This document shows positions 27,031 to 35,265 of a stretch of DNA of 64,000 bases, one piece after another. Numbering within the stretch: position 1 is the first letter of the stretch; each line of letters opens with the position of its first letter. A program made the position numbers and the translations under genes. Source of the stretch: Lentisphaeria bacterium (GTDB lineage: Bacteria > Verrucomicrobiota > Lentisphaeria > Victivallales > Victivallaceae); assembly GCA_017450705.1 (NCBI GenBank), contig JAFSTC010000112.1:1-64000 (forward strand), given 5' to 3'. The notes beneath the pieces are model-generated. The model did no database searches, was not told the origin of the DNA, and was given only the letters and a program-made list of their open reading frames with translations.

Positions 27031-27192
27031 GCAGTATTGCAAATAAAGTTCGGCAATCGTGGCGCAAAGGAGCCGTGCACATCGAAAATCGGGAAGGGCG
27101 CGTCTTCACAAGCAGGGCCGGATGCGATCCGGGCGGGGGAACAAGGGAAACAGATCATCCGCCGTTTCGACGCACATCCGTTCGGGAAAGAC

Positions 27193-27269
27193 TGGTGGGC
27201 GCTACGGGACTTGAACCCATGACCTCTGCCGTGTGAAAGCAGCGCTCTAACCAACTGAGCTAAGCGCCC
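27193..27269 (-). tRNA. tRNA-Val (anticodon CAC)
   Basis: 77-base cloverleaf with CCA encoded. The acceptor stem is GGGCGCT/AGCGCCC, the D-loop AGTTGGTTA, the anticodon loop TTCACAC (anticodon CAC reading GUG) between CTGCT and GGCAG, and the T-arm ends in GGGTTCAAGTCCC. It lies 6 bases downstream of tRNA-Glu on the same strand. The ~160 bases between it and the rpiB-glyA promoter hold nothing I can support. Confidence 0.93.
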
Positions 27270-27275
27270 TTTAAA

Positions 27276-27351
27276 TGGCATCTTCAACGGGATTCGAACC
27301 CGTGTTGCCGGGATGAAAACCCGGTGTCCTAGGCCTCTAGACGATGAAGAC
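27276..27351 (-). tRNA. tRNA-Glu (anticodon TTC)
   Basis: 76-base cloverleaf with encoded CCA. The acceptor stem GTCTTCA pairs with TGAAGAT (one G-U), discriminator G, anticodon loop TTTTCAT (anticodon TTC) closed by CCGGG/CCCGG, and T-arm GGGTTCGAATCCC. It is cotranscribed with the following tRNA-Val. Confidence 0.93.
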
Positions 27352-27372
27352 ACGTTTATCGGACAGTTTCTT

Positions 27373-27401
27373 AAAATAGTCCCTCTTCGGCAATTTTTCA
27401 A
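27373..27401 (-). promoter_or_regulatory. Promoter of the tRNA-Glu/tRNA-Val unit
   Basis: Minus strand TTGAAA (27401-27396), 17-base spacer, TATTTT (27378-27373), about 20 bases before the tRNA-Glu 5' end. Confidence 0.6.
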
Positions 27402-27494
27402 ACCGTTATGCGAAAAAAATACGCAAGAAACCAAAGAAACCCCTTTTTTTTATCCCGCTGCGCCCGCTTTCGGGGCCGGGATCCCTCCGGGGGA

Positions 27495-27968
27495 TCACCT
27501 TCTTTTTTCCCTCGGCGGTTTCTGGGACTCCGACAGATGATGGTAGCTCCCCCCGTGAGCCAGATTGTAGACGCGGTAAAGCTGTTCGCAGAGCAGCAGA
27601 CGCGCCACTTCGTGGGGGAAGGTCATCTTCGACAGGGACCAGATCCAGGCGCTTTCACGCTTGATCTCCTCGGCGACGCCGTAGGGGCCGCCGACGATGA
27701 AGACCAGTTTCCGGTCGACGGCCGGCAGTTTTTTCGCAAGTTCGGCGGTGGTGTATTCCTGCCCCTCTTCGCCCAGCACGACGATCTCCGCGCCCCGTTC
27801 GCGCTCGAGTTCCCGCCGGATGAGCTTTGCTTCCGATCCCGGATCGGAATCGGGCAGGATCACGGACTCGACTTTTCCGTAGGCCCGCAGACGGCGCAGA
27901 TACTCCTGACAGCGCTCTTCCAGCGTTTTGTCCTTGAGCCGGCCGATCAGGATGAGCTTTATAAGCAT
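27495..27968 (-). CDS. rlmH: 23S rRNA (pseudouridine1915-N3)-methyltransferase
   Basis: 157-aa SPOUT-family methyltransferase that modifies pseudouridine 1915 of 23S rRNA. VVLGEEGQEYTTAELAKKL, FIVGGPYGV and SLSKMTFPHEVARLLLCEQLYR are the diagnostic segments, and GGSYHH matches the C-terminal PYH of the family. It overlaps the end of mnmA by about 10 bases. A hairpin (GATCCC-CCGGA-GGGATC) lies in the ~90 bases downstream, without a U-tract. Confidence 0.93.
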   Translation of the reverse strand: MLIKLILIGRLKDKTLEERCQEYLRRLRAYGKVESVILPDSDPGSEAKLIRRELERERGAEIVVLGEEGQEYTTAELAKKLPAVDRKLVFIVGGPYGVAEEIKRESAWIWSLSKMTFPHEVARLLLCEQLYRVYNLAHGGSYHHLSESQKPPREKRR

Positions 27969-28987
27969 ATAACGCCGCCCCCCGCCACCCGATCATGACA
28001 GTAGATCACGCCCGCCTGGCCCGGCGTCACGGCGTACTGCGGGACTTCGGTCTCCACGCGCCACGTCCCGTCGGGAAGTGCCTCGACATGGCAGGAAACC
28101 GGACGGCTGCGGTAGCGGATCTGGATGGAGAGTCCCTCCCGGGGCAGGGCGTCCGACAGCAGATTCGTCCGTTCGAGCCGGAAAACCGAACAGGCCAGTT
28201 TTTCCCGGTCCGTGACAAGTTCGATGTCGCCGCTTGCAGCGTCGATCCGGGCGATGTAGGCGGGACGTCCCAGCGCGACGCCGTAGCCGTTCCTCTGACC
28301 GACGGTGAAGCGGTGGACCCCCGTGTGGTGCCCCACCGTTTCCCCCTCGAAAAGGAACCGGCCCGGGCGTTCCGGGAGTCCTGCCGCCCTGCGGAGCGTT
28401 TCCCCGCAGCACATGTCCGGTTCGGCAAAACAGATGTCCTGACTGTCGGGACATCCGGAGAAGGCAAATCCCCGGGAAGCGGCGAAGGCGCGCACCTCCG
28501 CCTTGGTGAATTTTCCAAGAGGAAAGCGGATCGTCCGCAGCATTTCCGGTGTCAGACGGTAGAGGAAATAACTCTGATCCTTTGCGGAGTCCGCACCGCG
28601 TCTGAGGACGGGATTGTCCGGTCGAGGATCAATGACGGCGTAGTGCCCGGTCCACAGTTCATCCGCCTCCATGTCATGCGCGAAGGCGAGCAGTTCGGCA
28701 AACTTGAAGCTGCGGTTGCATTCGCAGCAGGGATTCGGAGTCCTGCCGCAGGCGTATTCCCGGGCGGCGGGGAGAAGAACACGTTCCTTGAACTCTTTTT
28801 CCCTGTCAAGCACGTGCAGCGGGATCCCCAGCTTCGAGACGACCTCGTCGAGGACCTGTTCCGCTCCGGGAGACGGTTCCCGCATCCTGAGGGTGACGCC
28901 GATGGTCTCGTACCCCGCTTCCTTCGCCATGACGGCGGCCGTGGCGGAATCGACGCCGCCCGACATTGCTATGACTGCCCGCTTCAT
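27959..28987 (-). CDS. mnmA: tRNA 2-thiouridylase
   Basis: 342-aa enzyme installing s2U34 on Lys, Glu and Gln tRNAs. The PP-loop SGGVDS is at residues 9-14. The two catalytic Cys are in TPNPCCECN (about 91) and DSQDICF (about 185). FTVGQRNGYGVALG marks the central beta domain. Sulfur may come from the cysteine desulfurase at 13307. The predicted -10 box lies only about 7 bases before the ATG and no Shine-Dalgarno is visible, so the mRNA may be leaderless. Confidence 0.94.
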   Translation of the reverse strand: MKRAVIAMSGGVDSATAAVMAKEAGYETIGVTLRMREPSPGAEQVLDEVVSKLGIPLHVLDREKEFKERVLLPAAREYACGRTPNPCCECNRSFKFAELLAFAHDMEADELWTGHYAVIDPRPDNPVLRRGADSAKDQSYFLYRLTPEMLRTIRFPLGKFTKAEVRAFAASRGFAFSGCPDSQDICFAEPDMCCGETLRRAAGLPERPGRFLFEGETVGHHTGVHRFTVGQRNGYGVALGRPAYIARIDAASGDIELVTDREKLACSVFRLERTNLLSDALPREGLSIQIRYRSRPVSCHVEALPDGTWRVETEVPQYAVTPGQAGVIYCHDRVAGGGVICL

Positions 28988-28994
28988 GGTTTAT

Positions 28995-29023
28995 AATATT
29001 GCCTTAATGTGCGATGTTTTCAA
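28995..29023 (-). promoter_or_regulatory. Promoter of mnmA-rlmH
   Basis: Minus strand TTGAAA (29023-29018), 17-base spacer, AATATT (29000-28995). The transcript would begin at or one base before the start codon at 28987. Confidence 0.5.
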
Positions 29024-29033
29024 GTGCCGCGGG

Positions 29034-29062
29034 TGGAAAAATGCGCGGCGGCATGCTATATT
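29034..29062 (+). promoter_or_regulatory. Promoter of the aspS operon
   Basis: TGGAAA (29034-29039), 17-base spacer, TATATT (29057-29062). The ~87-base leader contains a CCGGC...GCCGG hairpin and an AAGGAAG ribosome site. Confidence 0.6.
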
Positions 29063-29155
29063 GAAACACCGAATTGTGTATTGCATGCTTTTTCCGGCTG
29101 AAAAATGCCGGAGAAAGACACGGATGTCGACAAAAATTGAAGGAAGAGCAAAAAA

Positions 29156-30949
29156 ATGTACAGGTCTCATAATTGCGGGGAATTGCGCAAATGTGACGTC
29201 GGCAAAACGGTCCGGCTCGCCGGATGGATCCACAGCGTCCGCGACCACGGCGGCGTGATCTTCATCGATCTGCGCGATCACTACGGTCTGACCCAGGTGG
29301 TCATCGACCCGGAAAAGAGTTTTTACCAGGCGCTTGACCGCTGGCGTGTCGAGAGCGTCGTCCGTTTCGACGGCGAGGTCGTCGCCCGCAGCGCCGAGAC
29401 GGTCAATCCGAAACTGGCCACGGGCGAGATCGAGATCCGCGCCACGGACATGGAGATGCTGGGCGAGGCCGAGGTCCTGCCCTTCCAGGTCGCGAAGGAC
29501 GACTGCGCGCCCGAGGCCATGCGTCTCAAATACCGCTTCCTCGATCTGCGCAAGGACAAACTGCACAACAACATCATTCTGCGCAGCAAGGTGATCTCGG
29601 AGATCCGCCGGTACATGACCGACCTCGGATTCAACGAATTCCAGACCCCGATCCTGACGGCGAGCAGTCCCGAGGGTGCCCGCGACTATCTGGTGCCCTC
29701 CCGGCTCCATCCCGGCAAGTTCTATGCGCTGCCGCAGGCTCCGCAGCAGTTCAAACAGCTGCTCATGGTCTCCGGTTTTGACCGCTATTTCCAGATCGCG
29801 CCCTGTTTCCGTGACGAGGATGCCCGGGCCGACCGCAGCCCCGGCGAGTTCTACCAGCTCGATGTGGAAATGAGCTTCGTCGAACAGGATGACATTTTCA
29901 AGGTCATCGAGGGGCTGATCGCCGATGTTTTCACCAAGTTCGGCAAAAAGAAGTTCGCGCCTCCGCCGTTCCCGCGGATCCCCTACCGGGAGTCCATGCG
30001 CCGCTTCGGCTCGGACAAGCCCGATCTCCGCAATCCGCTGGAGATGATCGACGTGTCGGAACTTTTCCGCGGATGCGACTTCAAGGCCTTTGCCTCCACG
30101 GTGGAGTCCGGCGGCGTCGTCCGCGCCATCCGCGCGCCCCAGGTGGCGGGCAAGCCCCGCAAGTTCTTCGACGACATGATCAAGTTCGCCCAGGAGAACG
30201 GCGCCAAAGGCATGGCCTACATCATCTGGACGGGGGAGGGCGAAAAGAGCCCCATCGTCAAGTTCCTCACCCGTGAGATCATCGACGGTCTGAAGCAGAC
30301 CGGCGGCGTTCAGGAGGGCGACGCGCTCTTCTTCCTCGCCGATCAGGAGAAACTCGTCCAGAAGATCGGCGGCGCCGTCATTCCCGAACTGGGCCGCCAG
30401 CTCGGTCTCATCGATCAGGATGAATTCAAATTCTGCTGGATCGTCGATTTCCCGATGTTCGAGCGCGATGAGGAGACCGGAGAGATCATCTTCTCGCACA
30501 ACCCCTTCTCCATGCCCCAGGGCGGGCTCGAGGCCCTCAACACGAAGGAGCCCCTCGATATCCTCGCCTGGCAGTATGATATCGTCTGCAACGGCATCGA
30601 GCTGTCGTCCGGCGCCATCCGCAATCATATCCCGGAACTCATGTACCGCGCCTTCGAGATCGCGGGGTACGACCGCAGCGTCGTCGACCGCAAGTTCGGC
30701 GGCATGATCAGCGCCTTCAAGCTGGGTGCGCCTCCCCACGGCGGCATCGCTCCCGGCGTGGACCGCATGGTGATGCTGCTGGCCGACGAACCGAATATCC
30801 GCGAAGTCATCGCCTTCCCCTTCAACCAGCAGGCCGAGGATCTGATGATGAATGCCCCCAGCGAGGTCACGCTCAAACAGCTGCGTGAATTGCATATCGA
30901 AGTCAAACTGCCGAAAAAAGCGGAAGCTCCGGCGGCTTCCAGGGAGTGA
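29156..30949 (+). CDS. aspS: Aspartyl-tRNA synthetase
   Basis: 597-aa bacterial-type class II synthetase. An N-terminal OB-fold ([19 protein letters not shown]) binds the anticodon. The catalytic core carries [39 protein letters not shown] (motif 2) and [18 protein letters not shown] (motif 3), and the bacterial GAD insertion lies between motifs 2 and 3. Length is typical. Whether it is discriminating or also charges tRNA-Asn cannot be told here; no gatCAB or asnS is in the window. Its stop lies 2 bases before the next ATG. Confidence 0.96.
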   Translation: MYRSHNCGELRKCDVGKTVRLAGWIHSVRDHGGVIFIDLRDHYGLTQVVIDPEKSFYQALDRWRVESVVRFDGEVVARSAETVNPKLATGEIEIRATDMEMLGEAEVLPFQVAKDDCAPEAMRLKYRFLDLRKDKLHNNIILRSKVISEIRRYMTDLGFNEFQTPILTASSPEGARDYLVPSRLHPGKFYALPQAPQQFKQLLMVSGFDRYFQIAPCFRDEDARADRSPGEFYQLDVEMSFVEQDDIFKVIEGLIADVFTKFGKKKFAPPPFPRIPYRESMRRFGSDKPDLRNPLEMIDVSELFRGCDFKAFASTVESGGVVRAIRAPQVAGKPRKFFDDMIKFAQENGAKGMAYIIWTGEGEKSPIVKFLTREIIDGLKQTGGVQEGDALFFLADQEKLVQKIGGAVIPELGRQLGLIDQDEFKFCWIVDFPMFERDEETGEIIFSHNPFSMPQGGLEALNTKEPLDILAWQYDIVCNGIELSSGAIRNHIPELMYRAFEIAGYDRSVVDRKFGGMISAFKLGAPPHGGIAPGVDRMVMLLADEPNIREVIAFPFNQQAEDLMMNAPSEVTLKQLRELHIEVKLPKKAEAPAASRE

Positions 30950-30951
30950 AC

Positions 30952-32016
30952 ATGAAAAGGTTTGTTTTTGCCGTGGCGCTCTTCGCAGCGCTTGTCGTGT
31001 CCGCAGTCGATCTGCCGCTGCTCCGGTATGCGCCCGATGCGACCGTCTGCGTCGTCCAGGTGGATGTGACCCGGATGCTGAAACATCCGGATGTCGTCAA
31101 GACGCTGAACGAGCCCGAAAACCTCAAGACCCGGCTCGAGTTCGAAAAAATGACCGGCGTCCGGGTGGAGGATTTCAAAAAAGTTGTCCTGTTCATCAAG
31201 TCTTCCGGCGAGGCGCTGGTCCTGGTCAATGTCGATGACAAATTCAACATCGAGCAGGTCTTCGCCAAAAACAAGGTCGCGTTCAGCAAGATCGACACGA
31301 AAGGCGGTTCCGTTCTTCGGCTGGCGGAAGCCGGGCGTCGTGGCAAAAAGGTCGAGATCTTCTCCGCCGCTCCCGGGGTCATCCTCTGCGGCGAGGAGGG
31401 GGACATGGTCTCGTATCTGGGACAGCCCCGCGGCAAGGCCGAGGCCGTGGCCGCCGTCGTCGGGCAGATCCCCGAAGATCCCCCTGTGTGGCTGGCCTTC
31501 GCCAATCTATTCAAGAATCCCCAGGGAAAGATCGACGATCCCCGGCAGCTGTATCTGACGTTCCGGTTTTCCGGGCCGAAGAAAAACGATCTCGATTTCA
31601 AGATCAAGCTCTTCTGCGGCGACGCCGAGGGAGCGCAGCTTCTCTCCGGGACCATTCCCATGTACCTGAACATGGGGATCGCTCTGGCCGTCAACGATCC
31701 GGCGCTGGGCAAGGAGATCGTTTCCTGCGTCAAGATCAAGGTTGTCGAGAAGGATGTTCTCATCGACGTGTACATCCCCGAAGCGCTTTCCGTAAAGATG
31801 GCGGACTATTTCAAGAACAACGCCGACCGGCTTTTCAAGCAGGGAACGGATCAGCCCGGCGAGGATGCCGCCGCGAAACCGGGGACGGCGCCTGCCGCGA
31901 AACAGGCTGCGCCCGCTGCGAAACAGGCTGCGCCTGCTGCGAAACAGGCTGCGCCCGCTGCGAAACAGGCTGCGCCCGCTGCCGGAAAACCCGCGGCTGA
32001 AGGTCAAGCCAAGTAG
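30952..32016 (+). CDS. Secreted protein of unknown function with PAAKQAA repeat tail
   Basis: 354-aa protein with a signal peptide (MKRFVFAVALFAALVVSA, cleavage near AVD). The body (about 20-305) alternates strands and helices (ATVCVVQVDVTRML, AVAAVVGQIPEDPPVWLAF) and resembles the periplasmic 'DUF3352-like' proteins, but I cannot name it. The tail from about residue 305 is a low-complexity Ala/Lys/Pro/Gln stretch built from 21-bp repeats. GGGAG precedes the ATG at 30952, two bases after the aspS stop, so translation is coupled. The first gene of an envelope group (lytic transglycosylase, DUF3047, tatAC) follows. Confidence 0.75.
   Translation: MKRFVFAVALFAALVVSAVDLPLLRYAPDATVCVVQVDVTRMLKHPDVVKTLNEPENLKTRLEFEKMTGVRVEDFKKVVLFIKSSGEALVLVNVDDKFNIEQVFAKNKVAFSKIDTKGGSVLRLAEAGRRGKKVEIFSAAPGVILCGEEGDMVSYLGQPRGKAEAVAAVVGQIPEDPPVWLAFANLFKNPQGKIDDPRQLYLTFRFSGPKKNDLDFKIKLFCGDAEGAQLLSGTIPMYLNMGIALAVNDPALGKEIVSCVKIKVVEKDVLIDVYIPEALSVKMADYFKNNADRLFKQGTDQPGEDAAAKPGTAPAAKQAAPAAKQAAPAAKQAAPAAKQAAPAAGKPAAEGQAK
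31891..31974 (+). repeat. Four 21-bp tandem repeats encoding PAAKQAA
   Basis: Units start at 31891, 31912, 31933 and 31954 and read CCYGCYGCGAAACAGGCTGCG with only third-position changes. A degenerate fifth unit follows. They encode a flexible Ala/Lys-rich tail and are a likely site of length variation between strains. Confidence 0.92.
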
Positions 32017-32019
32017 GGC

Positions 32020-32610
32020 GTGTCGCCGTTGACCCGAAGGAGCGGACATTTTTCCTTTCGGAAAGCGGTCCTGGCGGCGGCATGCACCGCCGTGCCGCTT
32101 TGCCTTGTCATTCTCGCTGCGGAGCTTCAGCGTCGGGGATTCTGGGTCGACGACACGAGATTCGCCGACGAGATCCGGGAGGCCGCATCGCGGCACGGGG
32201 TCGATCCCCAGCTGGTGCGGGCGGTGATTTTTGAGGAGAGCCGGTTCCGTCCGGATGCCATCGGGTCCAAGGGAGAGGTCGGTCTGATGCAGATCATGCC
32301 CTCCGGGGCAGTGGCCGAGTGGTCGCGCCGGAACGGGAGGAAGATGCCGACCCATTCGGCGCTGATGCGCGTGGATCTCAATCTGGAGATCGGCGTGTGG
32401 TATCTGGCTCGGGCGCTGGAACGCTGGTCGGCCTACCGGGAGTGCATCCCTCTGGCGCTGGTCCAGTACAATGCCGGACAGACCCGGGCGGAACGCTGGA
32501 AGCCGGAACGGCTTGACGGCGAGGTCGTTCCCCGCATCAGGATCGCCTCGACGAAAACGTATGTCGAAAAGATAATGGTTCGGTATCACAGGTACATCGG
32601 GAAAAAATGA
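32020..32610 (+). CDS. Membrane-anchored lytic transglycosylase (SLT family)
   Basis: 196-aa protein with an N-terminal signal-anchor (about residues 14-34) and an SLT domain. AVIFEESRFRPDAIGSKGE contains the catalytic Glu, followed by GLMQIMPSGA and ALVQYNAGQTR, the classical goose-lysozyme-like motifs. It would cleave peptidoglycan glycan strands with formation of anhydro-MurNAc. The start is uncertain: no ATG precedes the domain, so GTG at 32020 or TTG at 32029 is used, with only a weak AGGG upstream. The stop overlaps the next start (ATGA). Confidence 0.85.
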   Translation: MSPLTRRSGHFSFRKAVLAAACTAVPLCLVILAAELQRRGFWVDDTRFADEIREAASRHGVDPQLVRAVIFEESRFRPDAIGSKGEVGLMQIMPSGAVAEWSRRNGRKMPTHSALMRVDLNLEIGVWYLARALERWSAYRECIPLALVQYNAGQTRAERWKPERLDGEVVPRIRIASTKTYVEKIMVRYHRYIGKK

Positions 32611-33287
32611 AACGCCTGGCAGTCCTCATTGCGGTGTTGACCGTGATTTCTCCGGTTCGGGCCACGGATCGGAAGGCGGCGCTGCGTTATGATTTTTCGG
32701 ATCCCGCTTCCATCCGGAAGGCCTGGGAGTTCCACGGCGGGCTTCTCATGACGCCGCGGACGGTCTTCAAGGTGGAGGATGTCCCCGGGACCTCCAACGG
32801 CAAAGCGCTCGTTGTCGAGGCCGATTCCGCTTCGGGGGTGCTCATGACGGATCCCCGGGTCGATCTGAGGAAAAATCCTGTCATGCGCTGGCGCTGGCGG
32901 GTCGTGCGGCCCATCCGCGTCAAGCCCGGCTGCCCCGAGCCGGACGATCAGGCTATCGTGATCTACCTGGGCGACGGGACGATGATCCGGCAGAAGTGCG
33001 TAGGCTACCGCTGGGAGAACGGCACCGCCATCGGCAGGCGCCGGCAGCTCGACTACGTCGGCGGCTTAATGCAAGTCCACGCCGAGTGCATCCGCAACCG
33101 GAACGACCGCATCGGCGAGTGGATCGTCGAAGAGCGGGATGTCCTGGCCGACTTCACCCGTGCCTACAAGCGTCTGCCCGGAGAATACTTCATCCTCGGC
33201 GTCGGGGCCAACAGTCAGTATTCCCGCTCGAATACCCGGGTGGAGATCGATTACATAGAGTTTTTACCGCGCAAAAAAGCGCAGTGA
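32607..33287 (+). CDS. DUF3047 family secreted protein
   Basis: 226-aa protein with a signal peptide (MKRLAVLIAVLTVISPVRA). The jelly-roll-like domain shows the DUF3047 features: MRWRWRVVRPI, DDQAIVIYLGDG and an ending of SRSNTRVEIDYIEF. Function of the family is unknown. It starts in an ATGA overlap with the transglycosylase, which suggests a periplasmic or cell-wall-related role. Confidence 0.75.
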   Translation: MKRLAVLIAVLTVISPVRATDRKAALRYDFSDPASIRKAWEFHGGLLMTPRTVFKVEDVPGTSNGKALVVEADSASGVLMTDPRVDLRKNPVMRWRWRVVRPIRVKPGCPEPDDQAIVIYLGDGTMIRQKCVGYRWENGTAIGRRRQLDYVGGLMQVHAECIRNRNDRIGEWIVEERDVLADFTRAYKRLPGEYFILGVGANSQYSRSNTRVEIDYIEFLPRKKAQ

Positions 33288-33314
33288 GCCGAAAACAAAG
33301 GGAGGACTTTTTTC

Positions 33315-33542
33315 ATGGGCAGCATCGGCGTTTCCGAATTACTGGTATTGTTTTTCATCGTTCTTTTGTTCTTCGGCGCGAAGCGCATCCCCGAGGTGGC
33401 CAAAGCCCTCGGCAAGGCCTCCCGGGAATTCAAGAAGGCCCGCGACGGCGTCATGGACGAATTCGAGCGCGAAGAGGAGCCGCCGAAAAAGGAGTCCGGG
33501 ACCGAGCCTCAGGCGGGATCTCAAGAGAATGAGAAAAAATAA
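33315..33542 (+). CDS. tatA: Sec-independent translocase subunit
   Basis: 75-aa TatA/E-type protein. One N-terminal transmembrane helix (SELLVLFFIVLLFFGAKRIPE) with the conserved FG hinge is followed by an amphipathic helix (ALGKASREFKKARDG) and an acidic tail. It assembles the twin-arginine translocation pore for folded proteins. GGGAGGA upstream of the ATG. It overlaps tatC by 14 bases, and no tatB is present. Confidence 0.95.
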   Translation: MGSIGVSELLVLFFIVLLFFGAKRIPEVAKALGKASREFKKARDGVMDEFEREEEPPKKESGTEPQAGSQENEKK

Positions 33543-34401
33543 CCCCGGCGAGGGGACGCTCCTTGAACACCTCGAAGCGCTGCGGATGACCGTTTGGCGC
33601 TGCGTTGCCGCCGTGGTCGTTTTCCTGATCCCGGCGCTGTTTTTTTCGGCGGAGATCCTGCGCTGGATCACCCGCGTCGCCTGTCCGCCCGAACTCAAGC
33701 TCCATTATTTTTCCCCTTTCGAACCGCTGTTCGTTCAGCTGAATCTCTCTCTGGTCGCCGCCGTGATCGCGGCGGGCCCCTTCATTTTGTGGCAGCTGGC
33801 CGCATTCATCTCTCCCGGGTTATACGCTCATGAAAAGAAAATGCTGGCCTCTTTCTGCGGTTTTGCGCTGCTCCTTTCGCTGTGCGGCGCGGCGCTGGGG
33901 TTCTTTTTCGTCATTCCCCAGGTGATGGTGTTTTCCCTCTCCTTTGCGACGGCTGAACTGCAGCCGATGATCGGGCTGAGCAGTTTCCTCAAGATGGTCG
34001 TTTGGATGATCCTGGGCTTTGCCCTCGTGTTCGAGCTGCCGGTGGCTCTGCTCATTCCCGTCCGGGCGGGCCTTCTCCGGGCGGAATCGCTGAAAAAGTT
34101 CCGGTATCTTTTCGTTTTCGGCATCTTCGTTCTCGCGGCGCTTCTGACGCCGCCGGATGTCGTAAGTCAGCTGGCCCTCGGCATTCCCGGCTGGCTTCTT
34201 TTTGAAACGACCGTCTTTTTCGCGGGGAAAATGCAGAGGCGCGCCGAGGAAAATTGGAACGAGCCCGATGATGCGGGGGAGGGGGCTGCGGCTTCCGGCG
34301 GCGGACCGGACGGGGCTCCCGAGGCGCCTCCCCGGTCCGCTTCCCGCGGAAGCGAGCGGAGCCGTCTGGCGTCGGTCTCCCGGAGGATCCGGAAATTGTA
34401 G
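33529..34401 (+). CDS. tatC: Sec-independent protein translocase TatC
   Basis: 290-aa six-helix membrane protein that recognises twin-arginine signal peptides. LLEHLEALRMTVWR at the N-terminus, YFSPFEPLFVQL and FALVFELPVALLIP are the conserved TatC segments. After the last helix (about residue 237) there is a charged, Gly/Pro/Arg-rich tail of some 50 residues that is longer than usual. The start lies inside the end of tatA, so the two are coupled. No terminator is obvious before the next promoter. Confidence 0.94.
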   Translation: MRKNNPGEGTLLEHLEALRMTVWRCVAAVVVFLIPALFFSAEILRWITRVACPPELKLHYFSPFEPLFVQLNLSLVAAVIAAGPFILWQLAAFISPGLYAHEKKMLASFCGFALLLSLCGAALGFFFVIPQVMVFSLSFATAELQPMIGLSSFLKMVVWMILGFALVFELPVALLIPVRAGLLRAESLKKFRYLFVFGIFVLAALLTPPDVVSQLALGIPGWLLFETTVFFAGKMQRRAEENWNEPDDAGEGAAASGGGPDGAPEAPPRSASRGSERSRLASVSRRIRKL

Positions 34402-34422
34402 GCAGTCCGGGCTTTCCCCGAC

Positions 34423-34451
34423 TTGAAAAAGGGAGGCGGGACTTTTATATT
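34423..34451 (+). promoter_or_regulatory. Promoter of the thioredoxin-like gene
   Basis: TTGAAA (34423-34428), 17-base spacer, TATATT (34446-34451), starting about 20 bases after the tatC stop. Confidence 0.7.
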
Positions 34452-34485
34452 GAAACAGGCCGTTGTTACGGAAAGGAGGAACGAA

Positions 34486-34965
34486 ATGAGGAGTCGTTTT
34501 ATGAAGAGAGTGTTGTTTGCGGGAGCGATCGCGATGGCGGCGTTCTGCGAGGGCGGGACCGCCCAGGTGAAGGAGCAGGCGCTCTGGAGCGAGAATTTTA
34601 CCCAGGCCAAAGCCGAGGCCGCTGCGAAGAAGGTCCCTGTGCTCATCCTGTTTTCGGGGTCCGACTGGTGTCCGCCCTGTCAGATGCTCGACCAGTCGGT
34701 TTTCAGGAAGAAGGAATTTGCCGATTTCGCATCTTCCGGAAAGGTCGTCCTGTTCCACGCCGATTTTCCCCGGAACAAGGTGCAGACGGATGAATTGAAA
34801 AAGCAGAACCGTCAGCTGATGCAGACGTACAACATCGACGGCGTGCCGACGGTGGTCCTCACCGACGCCGCGGGCAAGGAGTTCGCCCGCACGGGATACC
34901 GTCCCGGCGGCGCGGCGAAGTACGTTGCTCACCTCGAGGAACTTCTCAAAAAAGCGCCGAAATAA
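34486..34965 (+). CDS. Periplasmic thioredoxin-like protein
   Basis: 159-aa protein with a signal peptide (MRSRFMKRVLFAGAIAMAAFC, cleavage near GGTAQ) and a thioredoxin fold. The active site is SDWCPPCQML (CPPC), and YNIDGVPTVVLTDAAGKE contains the cis-proline. It belongs to the secreted thioredoxin_7/DsbD-gamma-like group that reduces periplasmic disulfides. The ATG at 34486 has AAAGGAGG seven bases upstream and lies downstream of the predicted transcription start; the longer frame from 34423 runs through the promoter and is not used. Confidence 0.85.
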   Translation: MRSRFMKRVLFAGAIAMAAFCEGGTAQVKEQALWSENFTQAKAEAAAKKVPVLILFSGSDWCPPCQMLDQSVFRKKEFADFASSGKVVLFHADFPRNKVQTDELKKQNRQLMQTYNIDGVPTVVLTDAAGKEFARTGYRPGGAAKYVAHLEELLKKAPK

Positions 34966-34991
34966 TTTCCGGACATTTGAAATCGGCCCGG

Positions 34992-35020
34992 TTGAAAGCC
35001 GGGGCGCGTGTCGGTATATT
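34992..35020 (+). promoter_or_regulatory. Promoter upstream of the SLOG-domain gene
   Basis: TTGAAA (34992-34997), 17-base spacer, TATATT (35015-35020). About 240 bases separate the -10 box from the likely start codon; that stretch contains short hairpins (GGGTGC/GCGCCC near 35172-35203) and no supported gene. Confidence 0.65.
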
Positions 35021-35265
35021 ATGGACGAAGGAACCGGACAGAACAGTTTCGTGCAGGAGAAAAGAAAAACGGCATAGATCTGCAGCAAAATAATTCGATC
35101 GGTCAATAGAAGACTTTTCAACGTACTTCACCGAAAAACCACCAGATTTTCATCCAGAAGGTATGTTGAAAGGGTGCGCTGTCATGTATGGTGCTGGCGC
35201 CCCTTTTGCATTCTGGATGGGGCTGTGGTGGTTCCCTCGGTGATGTAACTGGGGTGCCTCTTTTT

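Noticed and set aside
27037-27222. 61-codon plus-strand frame next to the tRNAs
   Set aside because: Runs into the tRNA-Val gene, has no ribosome site, and its translation is unlike a protein.
35021-35077. 18-codon small reading frame in the SLOG leader
   Set aside because: Its ATG coincides with the end of the predicted -10 box, so it would lie at or before the transcript start.
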